Shown: positions 10,737-23,165 of the stretch, piece by piece | Layout of the letters: every line of letters starts with the position of its first letter | How positions within the stretch are numbered: position 1 is the stretch's first letter | Source of the DNA: Phoenix dactylifera | Taxonomy: Eukaryota; Streptophyta; Magnoliopsida; Arecales; Arecaceae | NCBI RefSeq assembly: GCF_009389715.1 | Contig: NC_052399.1 | Coordinates: 31,195,146-31,259,145 of the forward strand | DNA: 64,000 bases | Direction: 5' to 3' | Position numbers and translations under genes: made by a program | Notes under the pieces: generated by a model | Seen by the model: the letters and a program-made list of their open reading frames with translations, nothing else | The model's database searches: none | Told to the model about the DNA's origin: nothing

Positions 10737-11714
10737 GCACCATCCTAACCTGTGAAACCAAATCGTCGTGAGATAAGATATTGAATTATGCTCTATTAGC
10801 TTAGCATAACTATAGCTCACCGATCTCCAATTGAAACTAGCTACATCACATGCATCAAACTTAAAATGCCTTGTAGTGCCTGCTGGAAGCCCTGGCAACA
10901 TTAAGAAAATGCTGAAGGCAAGAAGAAAAGTTTCCACGCAGAATGCTGGATGAGGAAGAACGGCACCCATCCCTTTGCTACTCGTTTAAGACTCGCTAGT
11001 GGACAGATTGAGTAGGTGACATACGTTGAACATTGAATACTGGATACTGCACACTGGTGTCCTATTTCCTCAAGCATGGGCCTTACTCGGTTGTCCCTAG
11101 CATTGGGTCAGTAGAACTTTAGAGTGCTCACAAAGAAAGAATGCTTTTTAATGTGCCCAACGTTAGATTACCAAAACAACCTTCACCAGTCCGGAGTCTC
11201 TCTAGTTCATGACATGAACTGAAGGGTGCAGCTCAATGACCCACCATCTGCTGTGAGTAAGAATGGCGTGGATGTACTATATGAGTCCTACAACCTATAC
11301 CTCTTCTATATTTGTGTCATCTTATTATAACCGAGGCATAAATGGTAATGAATGGATGAACAAGACCCTTCAGCTAGTAATATGTACATCATAAGGAGAG
11401 AATTAAGACTGATATGATTACTACTACTGCATGGTAAAAGGGCCTTTTTTGTAATCCTTTGGATACCCTTTTGTTTTGGGATTTTAGCTTAGAAGGGTGC
11501 GGTTGTTGCAATGAAACCTCTGCAGTCACCAACTTCTAGAGGGAATTTGATTAGTCTTGGTAATCAAAGGGAGACCGCCCAACCCTAATAATTACAAGAA
11601 CTAATAATGGTAACAACCCTAGCATCTAATCATTAGAAACAAAAAAAAAAAAAACCTTAATTGCTTATATTATACAATGCCATTCTGCTGGCTTCCCATA
11701 TTGGCTGGTAAGAA
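10737..11714. other. Unassigned segment between gag start and integrase in the copia element
   Basis: About 1 kb that does not read as gag or pol in any frame. It contains a 14-base A-run at about 11641. It could be a captured transcript, an old insertion or heavily decayed gag. Not recognised. Confidence 0.4.
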
Positions 11715-14453
11715 GTTCCTCTATATTATGGCATAAGCATTTAGGGCACATTTCAAAAAAAAAAAAAAAAACGAATAGAGAGATTGATGAAAGTTGAGAT
11801 TCTACCCTCTTTGAATTTTTCGGACTTTGACACTTGCATAGATTGCATAAGGGGAAGCTGACTAAAACTACAAGAAAGGGATCCAGTAGAAGCGATGGTC
11901 TTTTGGATCTAATTCACACCGATATTTGTGGACCGTTACTTTCTACTATATGTGGGAACAAATATTTCATAACCTTCATTAATGATTTCCCGCATTATAG
12001 TTATGTTTACTTGAGTAATGATAAATCTTTCACTCTTGAGAAATTCAAGATATTTAAAATGGAAATAGAAAAGCAATGTGGGAAGAGTATTAAAATTGTG
12101 AAATCTGACCGTTGTGGTGAATACTATGGTAAGTATGATGAGTCCGGTCAAAACATGGGTGATTTTGCGAGATTTTTACAAGAATGTGGGATAGTTCCGT
12201 AATACACAATACCAGGAATAGCTGAGCAAAATGGTATTTCTGAAAAGCATGATCGGACTCTGAAGGATAAGGTTAGCAGTATGATTAGTAAAACAAATTT
12301 TCCATAATTCTTATGGGGTGAAGCATTAAAATCTGTCGTATACATTCTGAAAAAGGTTTCTAGTAAAGCTGTTGAGAAAACTTCTTTTGAATTGTAGACA
12401 AGACGTGAACCCAATTTAGCCCATTTTAGAGTTTGGGGCTGCCCAGTTGAAGTTAGGATTTATAATCTTACTGAAAAGAAATTAGATCCCAAATCTACAC
12501 CAGAATTTATAGATCAAAGGGCTATAAGTTCTATAGTCCTAATCATGGCACCAAAATTGTTGAGTCCATTATGGAGAAATTTCTTTCTTGTACTTGGTAC
12601 TAGTGGGAGTTCTGTATTAAAGAAAACATTTACAGAACCGAGTCAAGTTGTGGTTTCAATTTTCGTTGTACAAGAAAGAGTTATTTTTCAGCTGATTGCC
12701 ACGGTTCATGAAGAACGTGGGCATCAAGAAGAGCCTCACGTTCCTCCTTCAACAGTGGTTGAGTTAGTTTTTTGAACCACAGGTTAGGAGACCACAAAAA
12801 GAAAGAAGGTCTGCCTTGCCTAATGACTATAATGTCTACTTACTCGAGAGTGATTTTAATATTGGGCATAATATTGATCTTGTCTCTTTTAATGAACATT
12901 AACAAGACTTGATTTAGATAAATGGCTGAATGCCATGGAAAATGAAATGCTTTCTATAAAGAAAAATGGAGTTTGGGAACTTGTTGAACTTCCACCACAT
13001 GTTAAGGCCATAGGTTGCAAATAGGTTTACAAATTCAAGTAAGACTCAAAAGGAAATATTGAACCACAAAAAGCTAGATTGGTTGCAGGGTTCACTCGTC
13101 GAGAGGGCATCGACCATAATGAGACTTTTTCACCGGTTTCATCCAAGGATTTCTTTAGAATTATCATGGCACTTGTAGCACACTATAATTTGGAGTTTCA
13201 TTAAATGGATGTTAAGACAATGTTTTTAAATGGAGATCTCTATGAAGAAGTTTACATGAGGCAACCTGAAGGTTTTGTCGTAGAAGAAAAGAAAAATTTG
13301 GTGTGTAAGTTGAACAAATCCATATATGGGCTCAAGCAAGCATCCCGATAATGGTATTTGAAATTTGATGAAGTTGTGCTTCTCTTGTTTTTGTTGAAAA
13401 TACAGTGGACCAATGCATTTATCTCAAGATCAGTGGGAGAAAATTCATTTTTCTTATTTTGTACGTGGATGATATTTTACTTGCCAGTAGTGACTTAAGG
13501 TTACTTCATGAGACAAAGAAAATATTATCTGCTAATTTTGAAATGAAAGATCTTGGGGAAGCTTATTTTGTACTTGGAATTGAAATATAGTGTGATAGAG
13601 ACCGTAGCTTGTTTGGTTTTCACAGAAGACATACATACGACGTATCCTAGAGAGTTTCAATATGCAAAAGTGTGCACTTAGTGATGTACCTATTGTAAAA
13701 GGGGATAAGTTTAGCAAATCCCAATGTCCAAAGAATAAACTTGAAAGGAAATCTTTGAAGAACATACCGTATGCAAGTGTTGTAGGGAGCCTGATGTATG
13801 CTCAAGTTTGCACTAGAGCAGACATAGCCTATGCAGTGAGTGTCTTTTGTAGATTTTAATCGAATCCAGGACAAGAGCATTAGAAAGCAACTAAGAAAGT
13901 TTTGAGATTATCGAAAACGACTGAAAGTTATATGCTTACCTTTCAGCGTACAGATCATCTTGAGGTGGTAGGCTACTCAGATTTTGATTTTGTAGGATGT
14001 CAAGATAATCTGAAGTCAACTTCAGGTTATATTTTTATAATGACTGGTGGTGCTATTTTTGGAAAAGGTATTAAGCAAACTCTAGTGGCTTCTTCTAACA
14101 TGCAGGCTGAATTTGAGGCATGTTATGGAGCTACAGTCCAAACCATTTGGTTGAGGAATTTTATTTCAGGACGGAAAGTTGTTGATTCCATCTCGAGACC
14201 AATTACCATCTATTGTGATAATAGTGTAGCGGTATTCTTTTCAAAGAATAACAAGAGTTCTGGTGGCTCTAAGCATATAGACATCAAGTACTTGGTGGTC
14301 AAAGATAAAGTTAAAGAAGGGCAGAAAAAAATAGAACATATAAATACAGAGGCAATGATTGTAGACCCATTGACTAAAGGACTCGCACCAAAAGTCTTTA
14401 AGACACATATTGCAAATATGGGCATTGTGGAAACCTTTGATATTTTTGGTTAG
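11715..14453 (+). pseudogene. Copia pol remnant: integrase, RT, RNase H
   Basis: The GAG-pre-integrase block (LWHKHLGH, about 11725) is followed by the integrase core (LLDLIHTDICGPL, about 11900). The RT region begins around 12.9 kb (NEMLSIKKNGVWELV type), with LYVDDILLASS near 13460. The RNase H region runs from about 13.95 to 14.4 kb (GYSDFDFVGCQDNLKSTSGY; HIDIKY near 14275). The order integrase-RT-RNase H is diagnostic of Ty1/copia. It is broken at several points and is a fossil. Confidence 0.9.
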
Positions 14454-15049
14454 TGGGAGTTATTTATGTAGAAGAATTATGTTTTAGCTTGATCCCCTTT
14501 ACAGGGTACGTAGGCAACCCATATGCTTCGGGTACAGCCTCTTCCAATAATAATAATATTTATCTTCCTATTTATAATTCTGTATTTTGTGCACAGAAAT
14601 TATAATTATGTTTAAGCATGCATTTCACATATGTCTTTTATTATGATATCATTTTGATCTCGAGATATAATGCATAAAGACATGATGTGAGTCTCTTTTG
14701 AGATATGTAGCTTCTTTTGAAGCATTTATGAGGACCAATATGAATTAGCACACCTTTGATCACATTTTGGTGCTAAGTTCATACTACATACTACCACATT
14801 GGTTGGAGGATGGGGATCCATGTCGATAAGGATGTTAGCATTTGTAGCTGTGGAGTGGTCTTACATCGATTAAATGGTGTAACGACTTCCATGTTCAATG
14901 TTGATGTTCTTGTTGGACCGGATCATGTAACCAAGGTGATTATCATTTGAGCTATATGTGTGGCCACTTTTGTAGTCTAACCCGAGAGTCGTTTTCAAAA
15001 CAAAGTTTTTAAATTAATATGACAATCCGTGTTCGCCCAAGTGGGAGAA

Positions 15050-15518
15050 TGTTAGAATAATTTCAAAATATGGGCATACACTGATTGCGTATTTTTGTTT
15101 TATAAAACGGGTTAGACGTATGGCTCAGAATGGTACTATAATTAAGCCCAATATGATGTGTGATCATTTTGTTTTATGGGCTTTGGTGCACCTTGGATGT
15201 ATAGGATTGAGTCCTATTTATTGTGGTACTTTTGGTATGTAGGCCAGGAAACCCAATTAGGGTTTTGGAGCCTTTAATGGGAAGGCTCCTCTATGTTTCC
15301 TATATATAGGCTAGGTCCCCCTCTCCTCTCCATATGGTTGATAGCTTGCCCCATTGACGGCTATCTTTTGTGAGGAGCAAGGAAGGGAAGATCCAGCCGC
15401 TATTATTCCAGGTGATTGAAGAACGTATTCAATATGTCTTCCGCATGTATATCTCTCAAACTTGAATACGGCATTATTGTGATTCTAAATCTTAGCATGT
15501 TATTATTTATGACTAACA
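15050..15518 (+). repeat. Copia 3' LTR, with polypurine tract just upstream
   Basis: 469 bp, TGTTAG...CTAACA. The polypurine tract AAGTGGGAGAA lies at 15039-15049, immediately before the LTR. Followed by the target duplication GTAGA. Confidence 0.95.
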
Positions 15519-15779
15519 GTAGAGTCTCCCCAAACTGCGAACGTCTACAGGAGCCACATCGAGGAAGAGTTAGGCGTTTGCGAATCAAATGAATGTTAGG
15601 GTGAATGCTGGCACTGTATGGAATTTACCTGGGGGTTGCTCGCCCTGAAAATATTTGAGGTCCCCTTCCACAATGAATCCATCGTCAAGAGGCTGGCAAA
15701 ACACGGCATAATAGCAGAGGAAGGATAGTATCTCTTGATCAGTAGGCTGGAAGCGGGCACCAGGGGGAAGGCCCTCCAT

Positions 15780-17014
15780 CTTTGCTTTCCTGCAGGAGCT
15801 TCCGGTTCTTTTTATGGATGGACGGGGAGGAGGGGGAGCAAGGGCTTTATAAGAACTTATTTGTAGTAGCAAGGGCTTTCCCCTTCCTTGGTGACGGACT
15901 CGCCATCTTCGCATCAAAAACATATATAACAAAACAAGGGCCTCCTTCCTTGTTGAAGGGTAGTGAGGAGAAGCAGGCATTCCAATCTCCTCAAGGAAAG
16001 GGATCGAATGAGGATGACTAGGTTGGATGAGGGACGTTGAAATCTCCCTCCCACGTTCATTTGAAATCTCCTTGGGGAAGAGGGGACTTGGCCTCCCTGT
16101 TCGTGGGAGAGGAACTGTGACGAAAGGATCAAAGAGGTGGATTTTATTTTAGAATATCGATCCCAACCCAACTCTCACTGAGGAGTGGGGAAGGCAAGGT
16201 GGGATACTGTGGGATGACATACTTCATCTATGATTTGTTTATTCTTCTTTTTTTTTTTTTTGCTACAGATCTATGATTTGTTTAACGGGGCCAGCCCAAG
16301 TCCAAGTATATCCCATTGACCTGGTTGAGTTGGTGAGGAATGCAGTTCAGGTTCCCAACCCGATTCGCATCCCCCATATATAATAACTATATATTGAACC
16401 CGGTCATCACCCCTTCCCCTCTTTTTTTTTTTTTTTGCTTTGATCCCCTTCCCCTCTTCCCAGGGAGGGAGAGCGACTGGGAACGACACTCGTATCCCTC
16501 CTCATACAAAATCCATCCTCTTTGTCTAAGGAATGAGGTCGCCTCTCTGGCTAGCGAGCCCGCCCCCTCTTAGCACCACCCTGCCCTCTCCTCAAGGACC
16601 CGGGTGTCATCTCTTGCCGCCCCCTCTAACACCACCCTTCCCTCTCCTCAAAGACCCGGGTGTCACCTCTTGCCGCCCCCAACCCCTCCCCCTCCCCCTC
16701 CCCCTCCCCACCCCCAACCCAACTCACCAACTCCCAAGGAGGAGGCAAGACCCTTAATCCAACTCATCACTGATGACCACTTCTAGCTACTGCTCTCCTC
16801 CTCGATAAACAGAGACTGTCGAAGGAAATGCCTGCCCTGTCTCTAGCGACCCTCATTCCGTCTCCCCGGGGAGAGCAAAGCTCCTTCCTCACCGGATTTC
16901 CCTCTCCCCAGGGAGAGACAAGCCCAGAGGCTGCTATAAATATCGATCAGATCCAAGCCATGGCCATCACGATCTGTCCCTCAAGCATTCCAGGGATAGG
17001 CAAAGAAGCAGAGG
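15780..17014. promoter_or_regulatory. Divergent promoter region between NAC-m copy 1 and NAC-p copy at 17 kb
   Basis: 1.2 kb between two start codons pointing apart. Minus-strand TATA-like CTTATAAAG at 15845-15853, and a further ATATATAAC at about 15918. Plus-strand CTATAAATAT at 16934-16943, 72 bp upstream of the NAC-p start. Pyrimidine-rich CCCTCTCCTCAAGGACCCGGG motifs repeat between 16575 and 16680. The same region recurs at 52625-53370 and 57668-58985. Halves of it flank the Ty3 elements at 27533 and 38825. Confidence 0.75.
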
Positions 17015-17610
17015 ATGTCCTTCGACGATCAAGAGCTCCTAAAGTACCTCAAAGGATACGATGGCGGTCACATTCTGCCGTCGTGGGGAGCGATTGATCC
17101 AGATTGCAATCCTTACCATTTCGGGCCCGATCGACTGCATGGTAATCTTCTTCACTACATCGATACTCTGTTTCTGCCGCCCCGCAATCTTCTTCACTAG
17201 CTTTTCTTGTAGCTGGGAGCGCGCGTGGCAGCTCAGGTGTATCTTATTACTACGTTGAGTGCGCCGAGAACCCCAGGACCGACGAGCGAAAAGTCGCCGA
17301 TCATAGTGGCTGCTGGCAGCGCTCCGGCGGAGAAATAGCGGATAGACATGGGAGCAATGCTGTTATGTACAAGCAGAAGTTCAAGTTTGTTCCACGAGAT
17401 AATGGCCCCAGGACTTGGGTCATGACTGAGTACACCCTTCATCCCAATAAGAGCGGCAAAAATAAGGTAGTACAACGTTGCCACATGACTTAGTTTATGA
17501 TGCACATCCTAACACCTCTTTTAATGCTTGATGCTGCCTTGTCGTCTGGTTCCAATTGAGTGCAGAAGGCCATCTGCGCAATCCAAGAGGAGGGAAGCTC
17601 CAGGCAGTAG
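17015..17610 (+). CDS. NAC-p, small NAC-domain-only protein (intact copy)
   Basis: Three exons: 17015-17141, 17213-17466 and 17566-17610, with GT-AG introns of 71 and 99 bp (phases 1 and 0), giving 141 aa. Exon 1 encodes MSFDDQELLKYLKGY..., a reduced subdomain A/B. Exon 2 has SYYYVECAENPRT, then GCWQRSGGEIADRHG and YKQKFKFVP (subdomain C) and TWVMTEYTLHPNKSG (subdomain D). Exon 3 is KAICAIQEEGSSRQ and stop (subdomain E). NAC domains are usually about 150 residues followed by a variable activation region, which is missing here, so the product might bind DNA or dimerise as a competitor; that is inference. A TATA box lies 72 bp upstream. It is the only NAC-p copy here that is open across all three exons. 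Confidence 0.75.
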
Positions 17611-18605
17611 ACCGGTCTGACCACATTGCTAGTTATAAAGCTTTCTATCGATATCTTGCTGTCGATGTCCTCCACTTATGTTACTTATGCTGTTCTTGTT
17701 TAACATGTCATGCAAAACAGCCAAAACTTTGGGGTTCGGTCCTTGGATCTGGTCCAAGATGTGGTTTAAATTTATCCCTTTTTTTTGTCTGTGGCCATGT
17801 ATGCCCTGTGATTCCGTAATAATTAATATGTTTGCAGTTCTATCTTCTTTCATGCGGCAGCCATTGTCTTGTATACTTAATTTCAACGATATTTAGCCCT
17901 ACTGCTCGATCGCAAGCACAATTACGTCTATTTAACCAGGTCTATCAGTTTAAGCTGGGTCGAGTAAGGCCCAACTCAAGCCAAGTTATAATAATAAATT
18001 GGTATTGACACGGAGCACCTTAGTCCAATAGAAAGTTTTACGAATTGAAGGGGAGGAGGAATATTTTTTATTGTGAAGGGAAGGAGGAATACTAGAGCTA
18101 GAACTGGGTTTGGAGCAAAGTGGAGGCAAGACTCTCCTAAGTCCTAGTGAGCGGGGAGAGAGAAATGCGGACCTTGCCAGCTCCTCCTAGTTGAGAGGGG
18201 AATCATGGGGTGCAGGGAACACGACCACCTCTTTTGAATAAGGGAGATCAAGGAAAACACCAAAGATACAGTTCTCCTTGGGAAAAGATATGGTTTAGTC
18301 TATTAGCTTAATTCCTGCCACAATAGATCTTTGGGTTTGAGATGCGGATAACTGTTTCCAAGGCATTAGGAGAACGGATTTTGTGTTAGATCATGGATGC
18401 CAGCGTTTTTATCCCCAATGAGAACGGGAGTCAGGATGGCAACCGGTCGAAGTCGGTTAAACTAGATGGTGCACGTTGGATTTGGTTTTGTAGGCCCCAT
18501 TCATGAAGCACTTATCTCGGTGCATCTTTAAATGAAAAAGCAGCTGTGATTGGCTGTGTGCACAGCGTAATATGGTGCATGCAGCGTAAGCAATAATTTT
18601 ACCAC
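17611..18605 (+). repeat. 3' flank module of NAC-p
   Basis: From the NAC-p stop to about 18175 the sequence recurs after most NAC-p copies (at about 3.1, 5.85, 24.5, 36.3, 53.6, 54.5 and 59.6 kb). It includes GTTCTTGTTTAACATGTCATGC and TATTGACACGGAGCA blocks and probably contains the 3' UTR. From about 18176 to 18605 nothing is recognised. Confidence 0.6.
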
Positions 18606-19020
18606 AAACGGTGGACTGAGTTTATGATAGTTGTGTATTAATACAAGCTAAGCCCAAAAACATGGAGATGTAACCCAGCCCAGCCCAACCCACCTAATAT
18701 GCATTCTTCGCCAATGAGACCAGGCCTCACCCCATCCTGAAGACCATTCCGCTGCCCTAGGACACGGATTACATCTTTCGCGCGGAAGAAGGAATCACCT
18801 TCCTCCACACGAATCCACCATTGGATTGTGGAATGGTCACTTTGAAATCCGCGCAAGCAGCGAATGAGATAATTAGGAATGCTTTCAGATGTGCATGGAG
18901 CGATCCAATGCTCGATATCATGGACAAAGGTCGATCATTGTTTCGAGCGAAACATACAACCCGAACCCGCTGCCCTCTCCCCAGGAAAGTGAGAAGGTTT
19001 AGAAGGTCCGTAGTCTACAA
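18606..19020 (+). repeat. Upstream module, copy 2
   Basis: Near-identical to 1-410 and related to 60160-60600. Runs into LINE copy 2. No credible protein. Confidence 0.75.
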
Positions 19021-20525
19021 CTGAATGAAAGTTCTTGGGGGTTGATCAAGGTTTAGAAGGTGCATAGTCTACTACTGAATGAAAGTTCTTGCTTGGAACA
19101 GTAGGGGGGCAGCAAAACCTCCTTATGTAAATTATGGTAAAACTATGATCAGGCACTACAACCCTAATGTATGTTGTTTCTTTGAAACTAGACTCTCTGA
19201 GCTGGCTTTACCTCGCATCCGTAGGTTCATGAGGCCGTCTGGGATGTGTACATGGTGCTGGGTAGGGGTTTGTCCGGAGTTATTACTGTTGCTTGGCAAA
19301 AGAAGTTACGATATGTCCATTTTACACATGTAGACAGGCAAGGGGCTTTTGGCATTATAACCATACAGAATGGGCCTACCAGGGTTTTGGGAACTGTTTA
19401 TGCTAGAACCTTCGGGTTTGAGCGTCGAAATCTTTTGGATGAAATCAAGTTTGTTCTTTCTTTGGGCCTAATTCCCTTACTTATGGTTGGTGATTTTAAT
19501 TGTATTTTGCATGCTGAAGATAAGAAGTGGTGTAAGCCTTTCTGCATGGAGCGGGACATTCGAAAATTTATGACCTTTCTGAGACAAACTGGTCTCATTG
19601 ATTTAAGGCATCAGGGGCCATGCTATACCTGGTGCAACAGTCATTTAGGATTGGCTAGAGTTTGCCTCTGATAATGGCTAGATTTGTTATCTGAATCCAC
19701 TATTTTGCATATGTGCTTCAGATCACTTTTCTTTATTGCTCACGACTTCTGATCAAAAATAAATAGGACCGATGCCCTTCCATTTTGAGAAGATGTAGTG
19801 GTTGATGTGTGATAGCATTCAAGAGGTGGTACAACAAGCCTGAAAATGTGATGGGATTCATTCGCCAATCATCAAGTTATCTATGCTATTATATAATACA
19901 AGAAAGCCATTAAAAAGTGGAAATGAAGTGTAGGACGCTAATTTCGTCAAGGGCAGCAACTTAATGATCAGATTATCAAATTCAAATGGAGGAAGCACAA
20001 AATAGTAGCCTCACGGATCAGCAAGACATGCATCTCCTTGCTCTTCTATGTGCTTACCAGAAGAACTTGTTTTTGCAAGAGATCTTTCGGCAACAAAAGT
20101 ACACACTACTTGGCTAAGAGAGGGGTATGCAATCACATTTTTTTCACAGAACCACTATGTTATGGAGACGAAAGAAAAGAATTTACTTTTTCATTAATAA
20201 TCAAGGAGACTATGTTGAAGACCCTGATGCAATCCAATCTATGTTGCTGCATCGTTTTCAATTAAGATGGGCGGTTGATCAGCATGTGCGAGATACAGAT
20301 CTACATATTATTGAAACAAGTTCTTTAATAACTGAGCAAATTGATTCTCTCATTAAAGCTATTATTGAAGAAGAGATTCATGAAGCCTAAAAAAGCATGC
20401 ATCCTGATAAGGCACCGGCCACAGATGGCTTTCCAATTTTTTTTTTCTTTCAGCACTTCTGGCATTTAATTAAAAAGGAAGGGATTGCAGCAATCATTTT
20501 TTTTTTTTCGTTATGGTTTCTTACC
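19021..20525 (+). mobile_element. L1-type LINE, 5' part, copy 2
   Basis: Start codon at 19079 opens MKVLAWNSRGAAKPP, the start of an AP endonuclease. After a frame change it continues with LMVGDFNCILHAEDKKW (about 19480) and a SDHFSLL block (about 19715), the catalytic motifs GDFN and SDH of L1 endonucleases. The RT start follows (HRTTMLWRRKKRIYFFINNQG, about 20140; HPDKAPATDGF, about 20400) and stops at a T-rich join near 20500. The TRIM seen in copy 1 is absent. It keeps 180 bp that copy 1 has lost. A frameshift and stops make it inactive. Confidence 0.8.
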
Positions 20526-22808
20526 TGGTTCATATTTAGAACAGTACTTATATTAAAATATTTATTTATAAATATCAAATTTTAAATCTATCTTAACTCT
20601 ACAGTTTATAAGACTGCAGTTGTATATAAACCCTATGACAAAGCTAAAATATCGTATTTAACCCTACAAAGGAGACCATAGATTATTCAAATTTTGGAGC
20701 AATCAAAGTGCTAATGTGTGATCCCCATTTATGGGGACCAAAACATAGCCAGACTAGCATCAAAAACCCAGATACACATACACACATACAAATCCCATTA
20801 ATTAAAATATTTATTTTCAAACATTTACAATTTTTAGGATAGCCCAAGTATTTTCAAAATGAAATTCTTCCCAAGGTTCAATATTTCCAAAGTATGCAGA
20901 AATTTACAATTATATTCTAAACATGCCACTTGATTTACAAAAGAATTTTCAACAAATAAAAAGTTTTACTCACTTGATCCAATTTATGTAAATACAAGAA
21001 AGATTTGTCCAACAATATACAGAAACAATGCAGTTAAGCTAAAACATATGGTTTAATGTTCACTAATCATGAATTGAGATTAGGTGCAAAACAAATCTAA
21101 TAGTAGTAAATTCAAAAATTGAATTCATATAATTGAAAATATCTCAGGCAATTAAATTTATAATTTTAGTAATTTGCACTTTCTTTTGCATATAATTAAT
21201 ATTAATACAAATATATCAAGATAGGTATAATTTTTAAATACTCCCAAGTCCTTAATTAATTTTTCGTGATTCATTTCCAAGAACTTATAGGTATTATCAA
21301 AGGAAAACAAAGCTTATAAACAATATTTCAATGCTAAAAGCTACTATAATCCAACCCTAAAATTGTCTAATGTTAATCTAAATATTCAATCATAACTTCT
21401 TCACTTATCGATTCCTTAAAATGAGACTACTTAATCACAAATAAAAGAGATTAGAGTGGTTGTCACCTTAGTAACCAAATATGAGGCTGCTGCTAGTGAA
21501 ATCTAGCAAGGAGAAACAACACTTGCAGCCTCCAGACGTTAGATCTAGTGGTGAATGACTGGCAACCAGGGCGGCGAGACCTAGTAGCACCCATGTCTGA
21601 AATGAAGGAAAGGCAAAGGCTCTAGCTCATGTTAGTGTAAAAGATAGAGCGATAAAGGATAGGAGGGAGAGATAGAATAACAAAGAAAGAGGGGGAGGGA
21701 GATGGGAGATACATGTTGGTGAGGCTTTATAAACACATTGGAAGGGATGCGAGAGGCGACGGGGAGAGAGCATAAAGAGAAACAAGGTTCTTGCCTCTGT
21801 TTATTTAAGGGAACAACACCAACTTACAAATGGTCCAAACTGAGACCTAGGTGCGGGCCTAGGTGTTTCGCCTCCAAATTTCCAATGTTGCCTATGCCTT
21901 GGGCCTCAATGTCTGCCTCTGCCTCTGCCTCAACCCATGGCTGCAGTCTCCTCCCTTTCATTGCTGCATTTCCTCTTCATCATCTTGAGATAAGCGCCAC
22001 ATTAGTGGAGGCTGAGAGGGACCATCCAAGTCAAGTCAGAGTTGGAGGGGAGGAGTGGACACCAATGGAGAGGTTGGGCAATTTGTTATCACTAAATATC
22101 TCTATATTCAATGTCTTTCTGATCTTTTGCTGCAGCAGGCAAGACGAATAAGAAAACAAGAAGAAGAAAAAAAAAGGAGATAACAAGAATACACAATATT
22201 TATGATTCAGCTTATTAATCTACATTCATAAATAGAGATGATGCAAAAATTTTATTATAGAAAATTAAAGATTATAGAGTACAAAATTTTCTTTCAAACC
22301 CTAACCTCCAATTACACGTGATCTATAGAACAAACAATTATTTTCTTCTTTGAGAGTTACCAAAAATGCCGATTTAGACTTGAACTGGAGGATAAATCAT
22401 AATTATAATAATAAATATTTGAATAATAATAAATATTTGAATTATTATTACGGATATTAGTATTATAAAATGATTTTTTTATAATCGAAATAAAGTTCAT
22501 TGTATTTTGATCTGTTTCATCAATTTCTTCTCGATTTGTTTCATCGTTGTAAATCGAATTTGTGATTATTTTTTTTATTGATTCAAAGAAAAATTGTGCA
22601 TTGATCCTAAAAATAGAGATATTCTAAAAAAATTAGATTAGTCCAAGCAATAGGGACTCTGCCACCGCACCCTTGACTAACTAATTATGCGGTCCAGAAA
22701 ACAAGTATAGCGGCCAGAAGAAAAATGGTAAATGGTTGTTTAGAACTTTTTTTCCAATGGGCACTGAGAAACATTATAAAAATTTATCAAAAAATTATAT
22801 AAATATGT
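20526..22808. other. AT-rich unassigned DNA
   Basis: No gene recognised. An open frame at 21738-22151 (137 codons) has no known motif and low-complexity SASASAST residues. A TATA-like CTTTATAAAC at about 21725 lies just before it. Could be a decayed LTR. Confidence 0.4.
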
Positions 22809-23165
22809 AAGTTCTTAACCTAGTCTGCCATTAATTATATTGGAATAATCAATCGTCCGAGAGATCAAACGAAAACTACAGCAGACCTATAATATGGGGT
22901 TTTCCACATATTTTGCTTTGTAAGAGAACTTGGAAAATAAGGTAGAGTTTATAGCCTCTTTCAAAATAATATAAATTTTATTAAAAGAATCATATAGATT
23001 AGTAAGTTCTTAACGAATTGTGATAATAATTTATTGGAATAATATATAGTTTGAGAAATCAAAAGAGAACTAGAACAGACCTATAATATAGTGTTTGTTT
23101 CTTTGTAAGAGAATTTGGTCGATAGGGTACAATTTATAGCCTCTTTCAAAATAAATTAATATATT
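22809..23165. repeat. Diverged tandem duplication, two ~180-195-bp units
   Basis: Units start with AAGTTCTTAAC at about 22809 and 23004 and share GACCTATAATAT and TTTATAGCCTCTTTCAAAATAA blocks in the same order. Clearly diverged, so old. From 23166 to 23340 nothing is recognised. Confidence 0.7.

Larger units (their letters stand above)
8397..15518 (+). mobile_element. Ty1/copia LTR retrotransposon inserted in NAC-m exon 2
   Basis: About 7.1 kb with two 469-bp LTRs, a PBS, a polypurine tract and integrase, RT and RNase H regions in copia order. It is flanked by a perfect 5-bp duplication GTAGA (8392-8396 and 15519-15523). The uninterrupted paralogous site is visible at about 57400-57420 and 52365-52385. 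The LTRs differ at about 3 of 469 positions, which at a grass-like rate of 1.3e-8 per site per year means roughly 0.2-0.3 million years. The pol region is broken at many points (more than five) and gag is mostly unrecognisable, so this copy probably moved in trans. An unusual 2.8-kb stretch separates the PBS from pol. Confidence 0.95.
7904..15779 (-). pseudogene. NAC-m copy 1, NAC-domain gene split by a copia element in exon 2
   Basis: Exon 1 is 15629-15779 (start at 15779; MEGLPPGARFQPTDQEIL..., subdomain A), with an 84-bp intron 15545-15628. Exon 2 starts at 15544, is interrupted by the element at 8397-15518 (GTAGA duplicated on both sides) and resumes at 8396, ending at 8152 (YYYTP..., GRGRWKSTAGQKTIYESSEIVGY across subdomains C-D). 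Exon 3 is 7904-7942 (VAVCVLRNTRAG, stop TAA), ten codons shorter than its paralogues. Apart from the insertion the frame looks open. NAC proteins are plant-specific nuclear transcription factors; this one has no activation region. A TATA-like CTTATAAAG lies at 15845-15853, 66 bp above the start. Confidence 0.85.

Noticed and set aside
21738-22151. A 137-codon open frame as a gene
   Set aside because: Low-complexity residues, no motif, no splice partners, and set in LTR-like AT-rich DNA.
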